Shown: positions 6,159 through 14,872 of the stretch, piece after piece
How the letters are laid out: every line of letters starts with the position of its first letter
Numbering within the stretch: position 1 is the stretch's first letter
Virus record (IMG/VR): IMGVR_UViG_3300046171_000090
Span: 1 to 27,176 of that record
Direction: 5' to 3' (one strand)
Length of the DNA: 27,176 bases
Source: a virus
Position numbers and translations under genes: made by a program
The notes under the pieces: generated by a model
The model's input: the letters and a program-made list of their open reading frames with translations, nothing else
What the model was told of the DNA's origin: nothing
Database searches by the model: none

Positions 6159-6352
6159 GATAGCTGACCTTCCGCAAGTCGCTGACACCGCCACTGCTTC
6201 GGCATCAAGTTGGCAATCTCCCCAACGTCCTTTGCCATAGTCATCGCGCGAGACCGGCAAGCTTCCCGCGTTTCACTGTAGATAATTGAATGAAATTCTA
6301 TGCAATCAGTCGGTGCGCCAATTACGCAAGCCAACACAATCGCTTTAAACAT
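6104..6352 (-). CDS. Small conserved phage protein with hydrophobic N-terminus
   Basis: The 82-residue product starts MFKAIVLACVIGAPTDCIEF, a hydrophobic stretch with two cysteines. This is followed by EACRSRAMTMAKD and MPKQWRCQRL, which give a spaced four-cysteine pattern that could form disulfides in the periplasm. This pattern recurs in marine siphoviruses next to the genes seen here. It overlaps the downstream gene by about 55 bases and the upstream one by 8. No function is assigned; an exported lysis accessory is a guess. Confidence 0.55.
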   Translation of the reverse strand: MFKAIVLACVIGAPTDCIEFHSIIYSETREACRSRAMTMAKDVGEIANLMPKQWRCQRLAEGQLSWNQSAPPLLGLRLSKAA

Positions 6353-6518
6353 CGTCTTTTCGACCGGTTAAAAACTTAACTGTGTCGGTTTCCCAGATGC
6401 GGATCAAAACCCATAGGCCAGTAAACAAAGCCACGATATCCGGCATCATACCGATCCACGCAGCAAATGTGCCTGTCCCAGCCGCAACGTCAATGATGAC
6501 TTTGTTTTCTTCGTTCAT
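6345..6518 (-). CDS. 57-residue single-membrane-segment protein, holin-like
   Basis: ATG at 6518-6516 opens a 57-residue frame ending at TAA 6347-6345. It has a charged start (MNEENKVIID), a hydrophobic segment (about residues 18-42) including MMPDIVALFTGLWVLIRIWE and a polar end TGRKDDV. It overlaps the next gene by 8 bases and fills what would otherwise be a 180-base gap. The size and topology fit a small phage membrane protein such as a second holin or antiholin. That role is inferred from nearby lysis genes. Confidence 0.55.
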   Translation of the reverse strand: MNEENKVIIDVAAGTGTFAAWIGMMPDIVALFTGLWVLIRIWETDTVKFLTGRKDDV

Positions 6519-6536
6519 TGTTTGCCGCCTTTGACC

Positions 6537-6884
6537 TTACCAGTTAGCAGGAATTTTCTGCACAACCGGCGGGTTTGCCAGATTGTTAATTTGCTCATCT
6601 AGCATATCACAAAGCTCAGTTTCAGTCTTGCTCAAGCTTTCCAAAACCTTTGCCTTGCACCAGTCTTTTGTGATCTCATCAAACGCAATAAATGCGTCAC
6701 TGGCTGGCTCACCGGCTGATGCAGTGCCATAAGCAGAAACCGATAAGGGCTGGCCTTCAGCGTTGGTTTCGCTATCGCTAACCGCAGTAATGCGCCAATG
6801 GATAGTCGTGACAACATCAGTTAAATCGCCCTCTGATGGTTTGGTATCAAGTGCTGGGAAATCCCAAGTGTATGTGTTAGCCAT
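6537..6884 (-). CDS. DUF7936-like phage protein beside the tail fibre
   Basis: The 115-residue product has NTYTWDFPALDTKP near the N-terminus, followed by VVTTIHWRITAV and an acidic C-terminal helical region (about 65-105). This is the pattern of DUF7936, a family found next to tail-fibre genes in many phages. The function is unknown; a small virion accessory protein is possible. Start and the preceding fibre stop share one base (TAATG), so expression is coupled to the fibre gene. Confidence 0.65.
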   Translation of the reverse strand: MANTYTWDFPALDTKPSEGDLTDVVTTIHWRITAVSDSETNAEGQPLSVSAYGTASAGEPASDAFIAFDEITKDWCKAKVLESLSKTETELCDMLDEQINNLANPPVVQKIPANW

Positions 6885-8857
6885 TAGTTTGTCTCCAGTG
6901 CCGCTAGGCGTGTTTCAATATTACTTAACCGTTGCTCAGTCGCCGCACCGATGAATGCCAGCAACTCAGGATAACGAATACCCAGCCGTGTGCGTTCTGC
7001 GGCACCCTCTGGGGCTTCTTCCACCGTCTTAAATGTGTCTGTGCGTGTGTAAGCTGCAACAGCTTCTATGCCGTTTTCTTCGTCTGCTTCAACCGCCGGA
7101 ACCTCAGTCTGTGTTTCCCACCAAGTATCTGAACACCAAAAGGCATAGTTTGCTGCGTTCAACCCAGCGGCACTCATAGCTGCTTGAACATCCTGTGCAA
7201 TGACGCCTGTATGTGTTCTGGCTGCATCGCCTTTTTCAGCAACGCTGTCGTTCCACTTAAAGGTCTTAAATAGTTGACTAATAGCTTTAGCCGCTGTCAT
7301 TTCAGCTTCAGTCAGTGCTGCGATTTGCTGTTTTTCGTTAGTATCAGATGTGTTGATGGTGCCGTTAGATGCAAAAAGCGTGTTCCAACGCAGATGACCA
7401 ATACCTAAATTCATTGAGTTGTCTGTGTTTACATAGAATTGGCTTGCGTCATTGTTCATCCGAACAACACTGCCGGTAGCATATGAAAGATTGCTACCCT
7501 GTGAATTTATAGTGAGTTTTCCACCAATGGCATCAATAGACCCTATCGTGGCGCCTTGTTTCCTTAAAGCAACTAGTTGACCATCATTGGCATTGTTCTT
7601 GCCAATTTCTACTGCCGCACGATTTGATGTTGTACCAAACTCCCAGTGGCTATCTGTGCGAATGTACCCACCCCCAGGCTGATTGCTATAGGCGCTAACA
7701 ACATTTGCTACTGTGTTTCCGATAGCCACATCTCCTGACGGCAATATGAGCATCCGTAGTGTTGGAGTTTGACCTGTTGCAGAGGCATTTGTTAGCTGCG
7801 AAAATGATAAACTTCCGTCTGACCCACCAAAAATCAAGTTCCCTTTGAAACCCCTTGTTGTAAACGTATTTAAACTATCTTCTGCATCCGCACTAAATCC
7901 AATGTACGGCTGGCCGCCACCGCCATAAGAACCTAATGTTCCATAATAGCCGCCACCATTATTAGCGTGTCCAAACTCAATAGCAGCGCCACTTTTCCTA
8001 GCACCAAATGTAGCAATACTTTGAGATTCTGCCGCAGCGTAAATCTGGCCGTTGCTTTTAATTCTGAGGCGTTCTGTGCCATTAGTAAGACCAGAATTGC
8101 CAGTATGGAAAACTAAATTATTTCCTGCACCAACATAAACAGTATCAGTAAATACACCCAAATAACCACAATCTGAACCGTTTGATTGAAGTTGTATACC
8201 ATCAAATGCAGAGGCGTTGACTGTTAGTTTGTGCGCCACTGAACTACTGCCGATGGCCACGTTGCCGCTGCTACCTATGGTAGCCTTCACGCCGCCACCA
8301 GTCAAAAACTCCATCGCATCTGAACTATTTGCCCTAATTGCAAGGCTTTCTGCGCCACCTGTGTCTTGCATTGCAAAGTAAGCGGCGTTAGGCAAAACCA
8401 GTTTGTTGGTCGTGCTGCCTACGCCAATTCCCACGTTGCCAGTTGATGATATAGACATCGCAAGGCTTGGTGTAGAACCTACATATGCGTTTATGCCACC
8501 GCCAGAAACCGCTGAAATTAAGCCAGTTTGTGTTCCGTTATTAAAGAGACCAAGAGTTCCATCTGCACCTGTTCTGTCTAACGATAAAGTGTTTCCACCG
8601 AGTGCGCCTTGGTCAATGGTTGCTTTACCATCAACAGTCAGACCATCAGCCGTGACAGTGCCTTGCACATTTACATCGTTAGTTATGTCGGTAATTTCGA
8701 TGGACGAAAGCACATCCTGCTCAATCGCGTTGTTTAGTTCTTCGCGGCTGATCTTGTAGGTAACTGCGCCAGATGTATCGACCACAACAAAGTAATCGTC
8801 AGCCGCAGTTGCGCTGCCGGTGATAGATACTAATTCGGATATTTTTTTATCGGCCAT
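6884..8857 (-). CDS. Tail fibre/spike with C-terminal S74 autoprocessing chaperone
   Basis: The 657-residue protein begins with a short attachment region (MADKKISELVSITGSATAAD) and continues with several beta-rich repeats of the type GNVGIGVGS, GNVAIGSSS and GDVAIGNTV. It ends with an intramolecular chaperone domain from about residue 500. The S74 signature is clear: S504-D505 in NTSDTNEK with K509, then HTGVIAQDVQAAM (about 549-561). In this family the chaperone trimerises the fibre and cuts itself off before the conserved serine. The last 20 residues (LSNIETRLAALE) form a coiled coil. It likely recognises the host receptor. Confidence 0.85.
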   Translation of the reverse strand: MADKKISELVSITGSATAADDYFVVVDTSGAVTYKISREELNNAIEQDVLSSIEITDITNDVNVQGTVTADGLTVDGKATIDQGALGGNTLSLDRTGADGTLGLFNNGTQTGLISAVSGGGINAYVGSTPSLAMSISSTGNVGIGVGSTTNKLVLPNAAYFAMQDTGGAESLAIRANSSDAMEFLTGGGVKATIGSSGNVAIGSSSVAHKLTVNASAFDGIQLQSNGSDCGYLGVFTDTVYVGAGNNLVFHTGNSGLTNGTERLRIKSNGQIYAAAESQSIATFGARKSGAAIEFGHANNGGGYYGTLGSYGGGGQPYIGFSADAEDSLNTFTTRGFKGNLIFGGSDGSLSFSQLTNASATGQTPTLRMLILPSGDVAIGNTVANVVSAYSNQPGGGYIRTDSHWEFGTTSNRAAVEIGKNNANDGQLVALRKQGATIGSIDAIGGKLTINSQGSNLSYATGSVVRMNNDASQFYVNTDNSMNLGIGHLRWNTLFASNGTINTSDTNEKQQIAALTEAEMTAAKAISQLFKTFKWNDSVAEKGDAARTHTGVIAQDVQAAMSAAGLNAANYAFWCSDTWWETQTEVPAVEADEENGIEAVAAYTRTDTFKTVEEAPEGAAERTRLGIRYPELLAFIGAATEQRLSNIETRLAALETN

Positions 8858-8863
8858 TTTTAC

Positions 8864-9814
8864 CTACCAAATCCAGAGTTCAATATAACCGGCGCGACCC
8901 GCTTCCGGCTGGATGCTGCCGCCATTAGTTGTGGCTGTGCCGCCAGCCCCAAGCGAATAGGACAAAACTTGACCGCCAACCGTTGCGCCAGTGACATATT
9001 TTTGCACTAGAACGCCAGCACCGCCATCTGAACGTCCACCGTCAAAATTGTTTGTTGTTGTGCGGCCACCAGATGCGCCAGCATTGTAAAGAATATCACC
9101 GCCAGCCGATGATGCGCCGACAGTTGTGAACCAGTTAGCTGTGCCAGCGTCGACTGATAAACTGTTTCCATTAGATCCACCAGCCGCCGTGATGGCAATC
9201 CCTAGCGTGCCATTGCTAACTGTGGTCGTGCCGCCATCGCCGCCAAGAGTAACGCTGTTTGTGCCAAGTCCACCTGTCGCTGGGTTGGCGTGTACAGCAC
9301 CACCACCACCGCCGCCGGATGCTTTAATTAAAACAGCTTGTGCGCCGGATGGGATTGTATAGCTAGTGCCACTAGTTAGCGTTGTGATGACTTGCGGATA
9401 AGATACAGCATTTTCAGCAATCGCCTGCGCTGTGCGTAATGGGGTCATCAATTCGGTGTTATTTGTTCCAGCTTCGGCTGTGGCTTGCGATGCCACTTGC
9501 AGATCAATGATCTTTGTGCCGCTGCTATTTAGCACATCAATGCCGCCAGCGGATGCAGCTTTTAGGCTATCGCTAATCAGTTTCCAACGGTCGTTGGTTA
9601 CATCCAATTCACCAACAATCACCCAATCTGCATTGTCTTTATCGCGCAGTTTTAAATAGTTGTTTGTGGTATCCAGCCACCACATACCAGCATAAGTAAC
9701 AGATGGCGCAGATGTGCCGCTGTTATTAGTCACAATCGCTTGCAGCACGTTGTTAATGTCTGACCGCGCAGATGGTGCTGATTGATTGTCAATTACATAA
9801 TCGTGATTAGCCAT
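8864..9814 (-). CDS. Tail fibre protein with glycine-rich C-terminal domain
   Basis: The 316-residue product has an N-terminal virion-attachment segment (SARSDINNVLQAIVTNNSG, then MWWLDTTNNYLKLRDKDNADW) common to many phage fibre proteins. A helical middle with LMTPLRTAQAIAENA (about 122-138) follows. The C-terminal half is strongly glycine-rich (KASGGGGGGAV, GGLG, GGDGG, SLGAGGTATTNGG) and ends GYIELWIW. Glycine-rich distal domains in phage adhesins pack as polyglycine helices with variable receptor-binding loops. One-base overlap with the J gene upstream. Receptor unknown. Confidence 0.75.
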   Translation of the reverse strand: MANHDYVIDNQSAPSARSDINNVLQAIVTNNSGTSAPSVTYAGMWWLDTTNNYLKLRDKDNADWVIVGELDVTNDRWKLISDSLKAASAGGIDVLNSSGTKIIDLQVASQATAEAGTNNTELMTPLRTAQAIAENAVSYPQVITTLTSGTSYTIPSGAQAVLIKASGGGGGGAVHANPATGGLGTNSVTLGGDGGTTTVSNGTLGIAITAAGGSNGNSLSVDAGTANWFTTVGASSAGGDILYNAGASGGRTTTNNFDGGRSDGGAGVLVQKYVTGATVGGQVLSYSLGAGGTATTNGGSIQPEAGRAGYIELWIW

Positions 9815-12438
9815 TACCCATACCTAACTTTTGCTGCCAGTTCATCGATGCTTGGCGTTACGTCATCGCTGGTTGATTGCAGTTCTATTCTAAACCTAAA
9901 CGCACGTCCTGAAAAGTCACCAGTCTTGAATTGCTTGTAAGCTGACCACGTTGGCGACCCAGCCGGATCGTCATCAGTGATCGAAATAAATTGCAGAACA
10001 TTCGTGTCGGTGAACTGCACCGATCCTGTCCAGTCATCCCAATTGCCAGCAAAGCTATCCCAGTTGCCAGTGATACTATCGAACAAGGCTGCATTGTTGT
10101 CAATCCGAACAACGTCCATTGGCATCGTGACTTCTGCTAGATTGACCGACCCTGTGTCGATGTAATTGCTAAAATCATATGTTGCTGTGGTTGGTGCGGT
10201 TGCTGGGCTTGTAATACGCAGATCACCGGAAATAATTGAACATCCGGTCTTGGTGCCGCTGAATGATGGGTCTTCTGTCTGCGTTAGCGTGTTAGCAAAA
10301 ACGCGCAGATCATTCTGGCTGATCACCAAACTGGTATAATTGACGCTGGCATTGCCCGATTTGTCATATGCCTTGATCATATATGTGCCAGCGCGTGGCG
10401 GCACTGTGACGCTGTTAGCCGGTCGCGCAACCTTGTCAATCGCTGTTGTGCTGTTGGCAAATGTCGCGCCTGTTGTCTGGCTGCTATAACGGATGCGGTA
10501 AAATGACAAATCAAGGTCTGGCACTGCCTCCCATTCAAGATGCAAGCCGCCAGCGGTAACGCTGCCAATAAGTCCGGTAATGTCAGCCGGTGGATCAGCC
10601 AAGCCCTGCACAGTTACGCTAAGCCGCGTTGTGAAATCACCCTTGATGCCAAACGTGTTGATCGCCCGTGCGCGAATATCATAATCACTATCTTCAACAT
10701 CAAGAATTTCAACGCGGCCAAGATCGCCAACGTGACCAGTTGAGTAAACTGTCTGACCGACTTTGCGATATTGCACTTCAATATTGTCGATGCGTTCCGG
10801 TGAATTTGATGTGACTTCGGCAATTATAACATTTGTTAGATGCTCATTAATCACCCGCGCTTCGCTGGTAATTGTCAAACCAATTGCCGGAACATCAAAT
10901 GGATCGGCCAGCGTTGTGTTGTTTGTCTCAAACGCGCTTTCTTCAGTCGCCCAGCTATAGACTGCCGCCGATGTTTCGCGCAGTGTCATCTTTACTTCAA
11001 GCGCACCATTGCCATCCGGTGCAAACGTCCAAGACAGCACTTCAAACGGCTTATCAACAAAACCAGCGCGGCTATTATTAAACAAGATCACATCACCGAC
11101 TTGCAATTGAAAGGCACGCAAGCCGAAACTGGCTGATAATGTTAGCTGTTCGCGGTTTTGATAAAGGGCAATCTTGCCGATCCGCTGCGCTGTGGCCGCA
11201 GATGACACCATTCCCAATTCCAAATCCATCGCACTTTCTTGCCCGTTATCGACTTGAATGAACGTGTTGCTTTTGATTTCTGGGAAATCACTAAATTGCC
11301 AATTGCTTTCAGACCCGCGAAATGTACCGCGCACGATGTTAAAGTTGTCGCGCCGTGAATGCCGCGTGTTAATCTGCAATGTGCTTCGCAAATCATCTTC
11401 GTCAAATGTCAGTGTTGGTGTGACATATGCCGCTGCCTTTGCTCGCCATTTGCCTTGTGCATACCACAACATCCCGCCCATCGGACGCAACAAGCTGTCG
11501 ATAGCATCAGCCGGTTTAACACCAGTCGAAAATGCGCCGTTGGTTGTGTATCGCTTTTCTGTGCCGCCGACTGCAAGTGTGACTGTTTCATCACAGATAT
11601 TCGCCGCTGTGATTGTTAGCGCGTCATCAATTTCATCAGCCGGTGAATTTAGGCCATAATCGCTTGTGAGATAATCGCGGAAACAAAGCGCAGCATTATC
11701 TGACCAGACCGTTGTTGATGTGCGTGGATCGTAAACCTTTTTGCCTTTGACGATTGCTGTGATATTTGGCTCGCCATTCGGGAATGCGTCAGCTTCAAAT
11801 TCCATTCTTGCATAAATATAGGCAATGCCCTGCAACCTGTGATCGTTTGTCCACTTGCCAGCACTTTCTGCAACCAAATCTTCATCTGCCGATTGCGTTG
11901 CCAATCCCAAATGCTTGTTGATGCGAACAACGCCAACATATTTATCTGGCGCAGTCACCTCGCCATCACCGTCAATTGTCAGTGCCTCATCGTTCAAATA
12001 AACTGTTTCAATTTCTTCGACCTCGTGACCGGCCAACGCGACAACAATGTGCAAAAACTTATTGTTGTCTGTTGCCTCTTTATAGACAACAGCACCGCCG
12101 ATTTTTGTGCGGCCATAAATGATTTGATGATCTGCAACAGGTGAAAGACCACTAACCAAAACGGCAGACGTTCCGGCTTGCTGACCGCCCGCATTTGGCT
12201 TTGGTGAAAGTGATTGGCTGACAAGGCCAAGCGCAAGATTTAACGCAAAGGCAGAAAAGAAACCGCCAAGTGTCATTGCCGTCCCAGCAAAAACCCAAGC
12301 TGCGCCAACACTAAGTGCAGCACTAGCCGCCGCTGCCACAACTACAGGCGGCATTGCATAAGCTGCTTCTGGAATAAGGGCAATCATCGCCGCAGATGTT
12401 AGCGATGTTGTGGTTTTTAGCAGCGTGATCTTGTTCAT
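9814..12438 (-). CDS. Central tail tip protein J (host specificity protein)
   Basis: At about 874 residues this is the largest gene. Position after the L-like and K-like genes, length, and segments such as HQIIYGRTKIGGAVVY, RDYLTSDYGL and the fibronectin-III-like part near PPADITGLIG identify the lambda gpJ family. It forms the tail tip and sets fibre attachment. The N-terminus is strongly hydrophobic, with a signal-like start (MNKITLLKTTTSLTSAAMIA ending in AYA) and two further hydrophobic stretches, as often seen in tip proteins that insert into membranes. I chose ATG at 12438, which overlaps the upstream stop as ATGA; 12450 (non-ATG) and 12354 are alternatives. Confidence 0.8.
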   Translation of the reverse strand: MNKITLLKTTTSLTSAAMIALIPEAAYAMPPVVVAAAASAALSVGAAWVFAGTAMTLGGFFSAFALNLALGLVSQSLSPKPNAGGQQAGTSAVLVSGLSPVADHQIIYGRTKIGGAVVYKEATDNNKFLHIVVALAGHEVEEIETVYLNDEALTIDGDGEVTAPDKYVGVVRINKHLGLATQSADEDLVAESAGKWTNDHRLQGIAYIYARMEFEADAFPNGEPNITAIVKGKKVYDPRTSTTVWSDNAALCFRDYLTSDYGLNSPADEIDDALTITAANICDETVTLAVGGTEKRYTTNGAFSTGVKPADAIDSLLRPMGGMLWYAQGKWRAKAAAYVTPTLTFDEDDLRSTLQINTRHSRRDNFNIVRGTFRGSESNWQFSDFPEIKSNTFIQVDNGQESAMDLELGMVSSAATAQRIGKIALYQNREQLTLSASFGLRAFQLQVGDVILFNNSRAGFVDKPFEVLSWTFAPDGNGALEVKMTLRETSAAVYSWATEESAFETNNTTLADPFDVPAIGLTITSEARVINEHLTNVIIAEVTSNSPERIDNIEVQYRKVGQTVYSTGHVGDLGRVEILDVEDSDYDIRARAINTFGIKGDFTTRLSVTVQGLADPPADITGLIGSVTAGGLHLEWEAVPDLDLSFYRIRYSSQTTGATFANSTTAIDKVARPANSVTVPPRAGTYMIKAYDKSGNASVNYTSLVISQNDLRVFANTLTQTEDPSFSGTKTGCSIISGDLRITSPATAPTTATYDFSNYIDTGSVNLAEVTMPMDVVRIDNNAALFDSITGNWDSFAGNWDDWTGSVQFTDTNVLQFISITDDDPAGSPTWSAYKQFKTGDFSGRAFRFRIELQSTSDDVTPSIDELAAKVRYG

Positions 12439-12599
12439 TCTACAACCCAAATCAAATCAGTTGGTTTAGCCGGTGAAAATTCCAGACCATCATAACCTAA
12501 AAATGCAACTTTATCACCCAGCGCAACGCCTAAAGCGATTTCAGTCACCATCAGCGCGCCGTAGTCGCCCCGACCTATAATCGCACCCCTTGGCGGCAC
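12435..12599 (-). pseudogene. C-terminal piece of frameshifted DUF6950 tail protein
   Basis: This frame encodes PPRGAIIGRGDYGALMV, then IALGVALGDKVAFLGYDG and SPAKPTDLIWVVE. It is the missing C-terminal half of the DUF6950 protein encoded immediately upstream, in the -1 frame relative to it. A GTG at 12599 could start it, but no Shine-Dalgarno is evident. The stop overlaps the J start. With the frame corrected near 12592-12610, the two pieces form one protein of about 143 residues. I treat it as part of one gene interrupted by a single-base loss. Confidence 0.6.
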
Positions 12600-12865
12600 A
12601 GCCAGTCCACGACCTTCAAACGGCTATTGATCGCCGTTATAATATTTGTATGACCGCTGCGCTTCATTTGCCGTTTGTAATTTAGAAACGCGCCCCATTC
12701 AGTCGTATAGGTTCCGAACCAATCATTAAATATGTGCTTGCCGGTCTGCACATAGTGCGCTTCATCAGCAAACCTAATGCAATCAAATTCTGCCCAGCAA
12801 AATGGACGATATCGCCATTCATTTATAAAGGCATCAAATCTTTCCGGCCAATCATCAAGCCTCAC
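12575..12865 (-). CDS. DUF6950 tail assembly protein, N-terminal piece (lambda K position)
   Basis: The frame gives RLDDWPERFDAFINEWRYRP, then FCWAEFDCIRFADEAHY and GTYTTEWGAF. This is the N-terminal half of DUF6950, with the FCWxEFDC cysteine helix typical of these small NlpC/P60-related tail proteins. It lies between L-like and J genes, where lambda has the K peptidase. The frame stops early (TAG at 12575) because the sequence lacks one base relative to its own C-terminal half. GTG at 12865 overlaps the upstream TGA and is a better start than TTG at 12877. Peptidase activity is not proven. Confidence 0.65.
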   Translation of the reverse strand: MRLDDWPERFDAFINEWRYRPFCWAEFDCIRFADEAHYVQTGKHIFNDWFGTYTTEWGAFLNYKRQMKRSGHTNIITAINSRLKVVDWLCRQGVRL

Positions 12866-13491
12866 CCACGCCCCCAATTGAATTTTTTGTCTTGCAAATC
12901 TTCGACAAATTCGAAGCCCTTGTCGGTTGGATATCTGGCTTTCTGGTTCTGATCGTTGTATCTGAAAATCCGCGCACGCTCCAAGTCGATCAAACGGCTT
13001 TCGACTGATATAGCAATGCTGCTAGTGTCAGCACCTTCCATAATTGTCATCTGGTCAATATAGCCATTGAACACTTCAACAACCGGCGTGACTGCACCCT
13101 GCGAAACGTCAATGCGGCTTCCATCTTCAGCTAGCAAATAACTGCCGTTTTCCAGCATCAAGAATTGCCGGTCTGCGTCAATCAAACCAAACAGGATTTT
13201 ACACTTGCGGCCTTGATATGGCTCACTGATGGCAAGCGAAATCAATTCAGACGGGATGCCGGACAAGCTAACAGTCGCACCTTTTGCCGATATTTCAGCG
13301 GTTTCTTGCAATTCGCTAATCTCAAGAAACTGACCAGTTCCAATATATGTATTGTTACCAAATACTAAATCACCGATGCCAGTCCACATATAAAGCGTTT
13401 GCGTGTCCAGATATAGTTCAACTGCAAAAAGCGGCTGAACTTCTGCCGCTTCTAAATTGTCGATGATGCTTTGTGTTAGTTCGCGGGTCAT
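12862..13491 (-). CDS. Minor tail protein (lambda L-like position)
   Basis: The 209-residue product starts MTRELTQSIIDNLEAAEVQP and includes DTQTLYMWTGIGDL (about 29-42), GNNTYIGTGQFL, and AEISAKGATVSLSGIPSEL (about 65-83). Alternating beta strands follow to the C-terminal RYPTDKGFEFVEDLQDKKF. This is a conserved tail-tip protein of siphoviruses found between the M-like and K-like genes, likely bridging the tail tube and J. The end KKFNWG is a usual feature. No cysteine cluster of the classical L protein is present, so the L name is positional. Confidence 0.65.
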   Translation of the reverse strand: MTRELTQSIIDNLEAAEVQPLFAVELYLDTQTLYMWTGIGDLVFGNNTYIGTGQFLEISELQETAEISAKGATVSLSGIPSELISLAISEPYQGRKCKILFGLIDADRQFLMLENGSYLLAEDGSRIDVSQGAVTPVVEVFNGYIDQMTIMEGADTSSIAISVESRLIDLERARIFRYNDQNQKARYPTDKGFEFVEDLQDKKFNWGRG

Positions 13492-13967
13492 TAGATAATA
13501 ACCTCAATGGCTGGGAACGTAATGCCATAGAAGCTGGCGTTGTTAATCGACCAGTCAGATTGATTTGTGGAAAGCCGGAAATTGCCAACAGCGTTAGCAA
13601 CTACCACCGCGCTGTCATCTGCCGGTGCTGTGCGGATATGCGGCCATATGTCAAGCGTTGCTTGTCCGGCTGCGTTGCTGTCTACGTTAGTCAAAACCTT
13701 GTGCAGTGTCGCGCTGGAACCACCGCCAAGTTGAATATAATCGCCAGCAAGCAGATAACCGGTCGCACTAACTGGCAAGCCATCAATGGTTAAATTATCG
13801 CCAGTCTGATCTGCACCATTAACAACCGGCGTGCCAGCCGCTGTTGATGCGCTGCCGCGTGCTGTTGCACAATTAGGATCGCCCATCAAGAACGTGCCGC
13901 GCATCCCTTTCAACGATAACAAAAAAGCAATCCAAACTTCAGCATCGTCACGCTTTAGCGGCGGCAA
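13491..13967 (-). CDS. Minor tail protein (M-like), main C-terminal piece
   Basis: This frame covers most of a conserved tail protein: PPLKRDDAEVWIAFLLSLKG, then GTFLMGDPN, a beta-rich middle with GDYIQLGGGSSATLHKVL, and DWSINNASFYGITF. The TTG at 13967 is not the true start: conserved sequence QRWEAEISLPP continues upstream in the same frame to about 13993. Beyond that the gene is split by two extra bases. Corrected, it begins at ATG 14125 and is about 210 residues. It belongs to the tail-tip complex between tape measure and L-like protein. Confidence 0.7.
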   Translation of the reverse strand: MPPLKRDDAEVWIAFLLSLKGMRGTFLMGDPNCATARGSASTAAGTPVVNGADQTGDNLTIDGLPVSATGYLLAGDYIQLGGGSSATLHKVLTNVDSNAAGQATLDIWPHIRTAPADDSAVVVANAVGNFRLSTNQSDWSINNASFYGITFPAIEVII

Positions 13968-13969
13968 AC

Positions 13970-14125
13970 TTATTTCAGCTTCCCAGCGTTGGCCCTGTGT
14001 GTGCCACCACTTGCTGCTTGTAAGTGAATGGGCTTTGACTGAATCGCAACGCTGTTGATCGCGTGCAAATTGACACTGGCGATGCCGGTCTGCGTTGGAA
14101 ATGTTAGTGGATATGAAATTGCCAT
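13970..14125 (-). pseudogene. M-like minor tail protein, N-terminal piece
   Basis: ATG 14125 directly follows the tape measure stop (TAAATG). The frame reads MAISYPLTFPTQTG, IASVNLHAINSVA, the usual start of this minor tail family, then loses sense and stops at 13970. Dropping one A from the run at 14034-14036 gives SSPFTYKQQVVAHTG. Dropping one base from the run at 13993-13995 then joins it to QRWEAEI in the main piece. Both joints produce family-like sequence, so the gene is intact apart from two extra bases. Confidence 0.6.
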
Positions 14126-14872
14126 TTAGATCACCCGAAATGCCGCACTGAATGAACCGCCGCGCCGCCTTGCGTCCAGCACCGCAGCTTTTGACGCTTC
14201 TTGTATAGCGGGCATCATTTGCATTACTTCAGCGCGTACTGTCTGCGATACGCCAGCCGATAGGTTGATGGTTTGGTTGACAACTACACCGCCGCCGCCC
14301 AGCTTGTTGTTAGGCACAATAGACCCGCTGCCATTTGGCACAAACATTTCTGCGCCGCGTTCGCCAACCATATATGGCGTGTTAGCGCGAACTGACCCGC
14401 CAATTGCTTTCTTGCCTCCAAATATTGCGCTGCCTATGGTGGATAAAAAATCCCCGCCTTTCATTGCATCTGTCAACGGCTTTGTAATTGTTTGCTGGAT
14501 TTGTAAGCGGATCAGATCGGCAATAATAGATTTTGCCATTGATTTGAAAGCATCCTTTGCACTAGCTGCACCCATAGTAACATCAACAAGTGCATCTTCC
14601 AGCGACTTGACGCCACGCACCGCAGCACCGCCAAGACCTTCGTGGATTTCATCGCCTTTTTCTTTTAGCTTTTTTAAGCTTTCAGCAAGCGTGTCAGTTT
14701 TTTCTGTTGTCTTTTCCATATCCGGCATTAACGCTGCAAGCTGCGCGTCTAATGCGGCAATCGCTTTGCCGGTCAAGTGCGCTTCATTTTTGTCTTTTTC
14801 AAGACCAGCTTCAAGACTGTCCAGATTTGGTAACAATTTATTGACTGCATCACTTAGACCAGGGAACGCCTT
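14126..14872 (-). CDS. Tape measure protein, C-terminal piece
   Basis: This frame encodes the C-terminal 247 or so residues of the tape measure. A charged helical region (SLKKLKEKGDEIHEGLG) is followed by DALVDVTMGAASAKDAFKSM, a hydrophobic segment, and the family ending with GGKKAIGGSVRANTPYMVGE, RGAEMFVPNGSG and VVNQTINLS. These motifs are the conserved tail end of lambda-H-like tape measures. It joins the upstream frame when one base is removed from the five-base run at 14871-14875. The restored gene spans 14126-15992, about 621 residues. Confidence 0.8.
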   Translation of the reverse strand, partial: KAFPGLSDAVNKLLPNLDSLEAGLEKDKNEAHLTGKAIAALDAQLAALMPDMEKTTEKTDTLAESLKKLKEKGDEIHEGLGGAAVRGVKSLEDALVDVTMGAASAKDAFKSMAKSIIADLIRLQIQQTITKPLTDAMKGGDFLSTIGSAIFGGKKAIGGSVRANTPYMVGERGAEMFVPNGSGSIVPNNKLGGGGVVVNQTINLSAGVSQTVRAEVMQMMPAIQEASKAAVLDARRRGGSFSAAFRVI

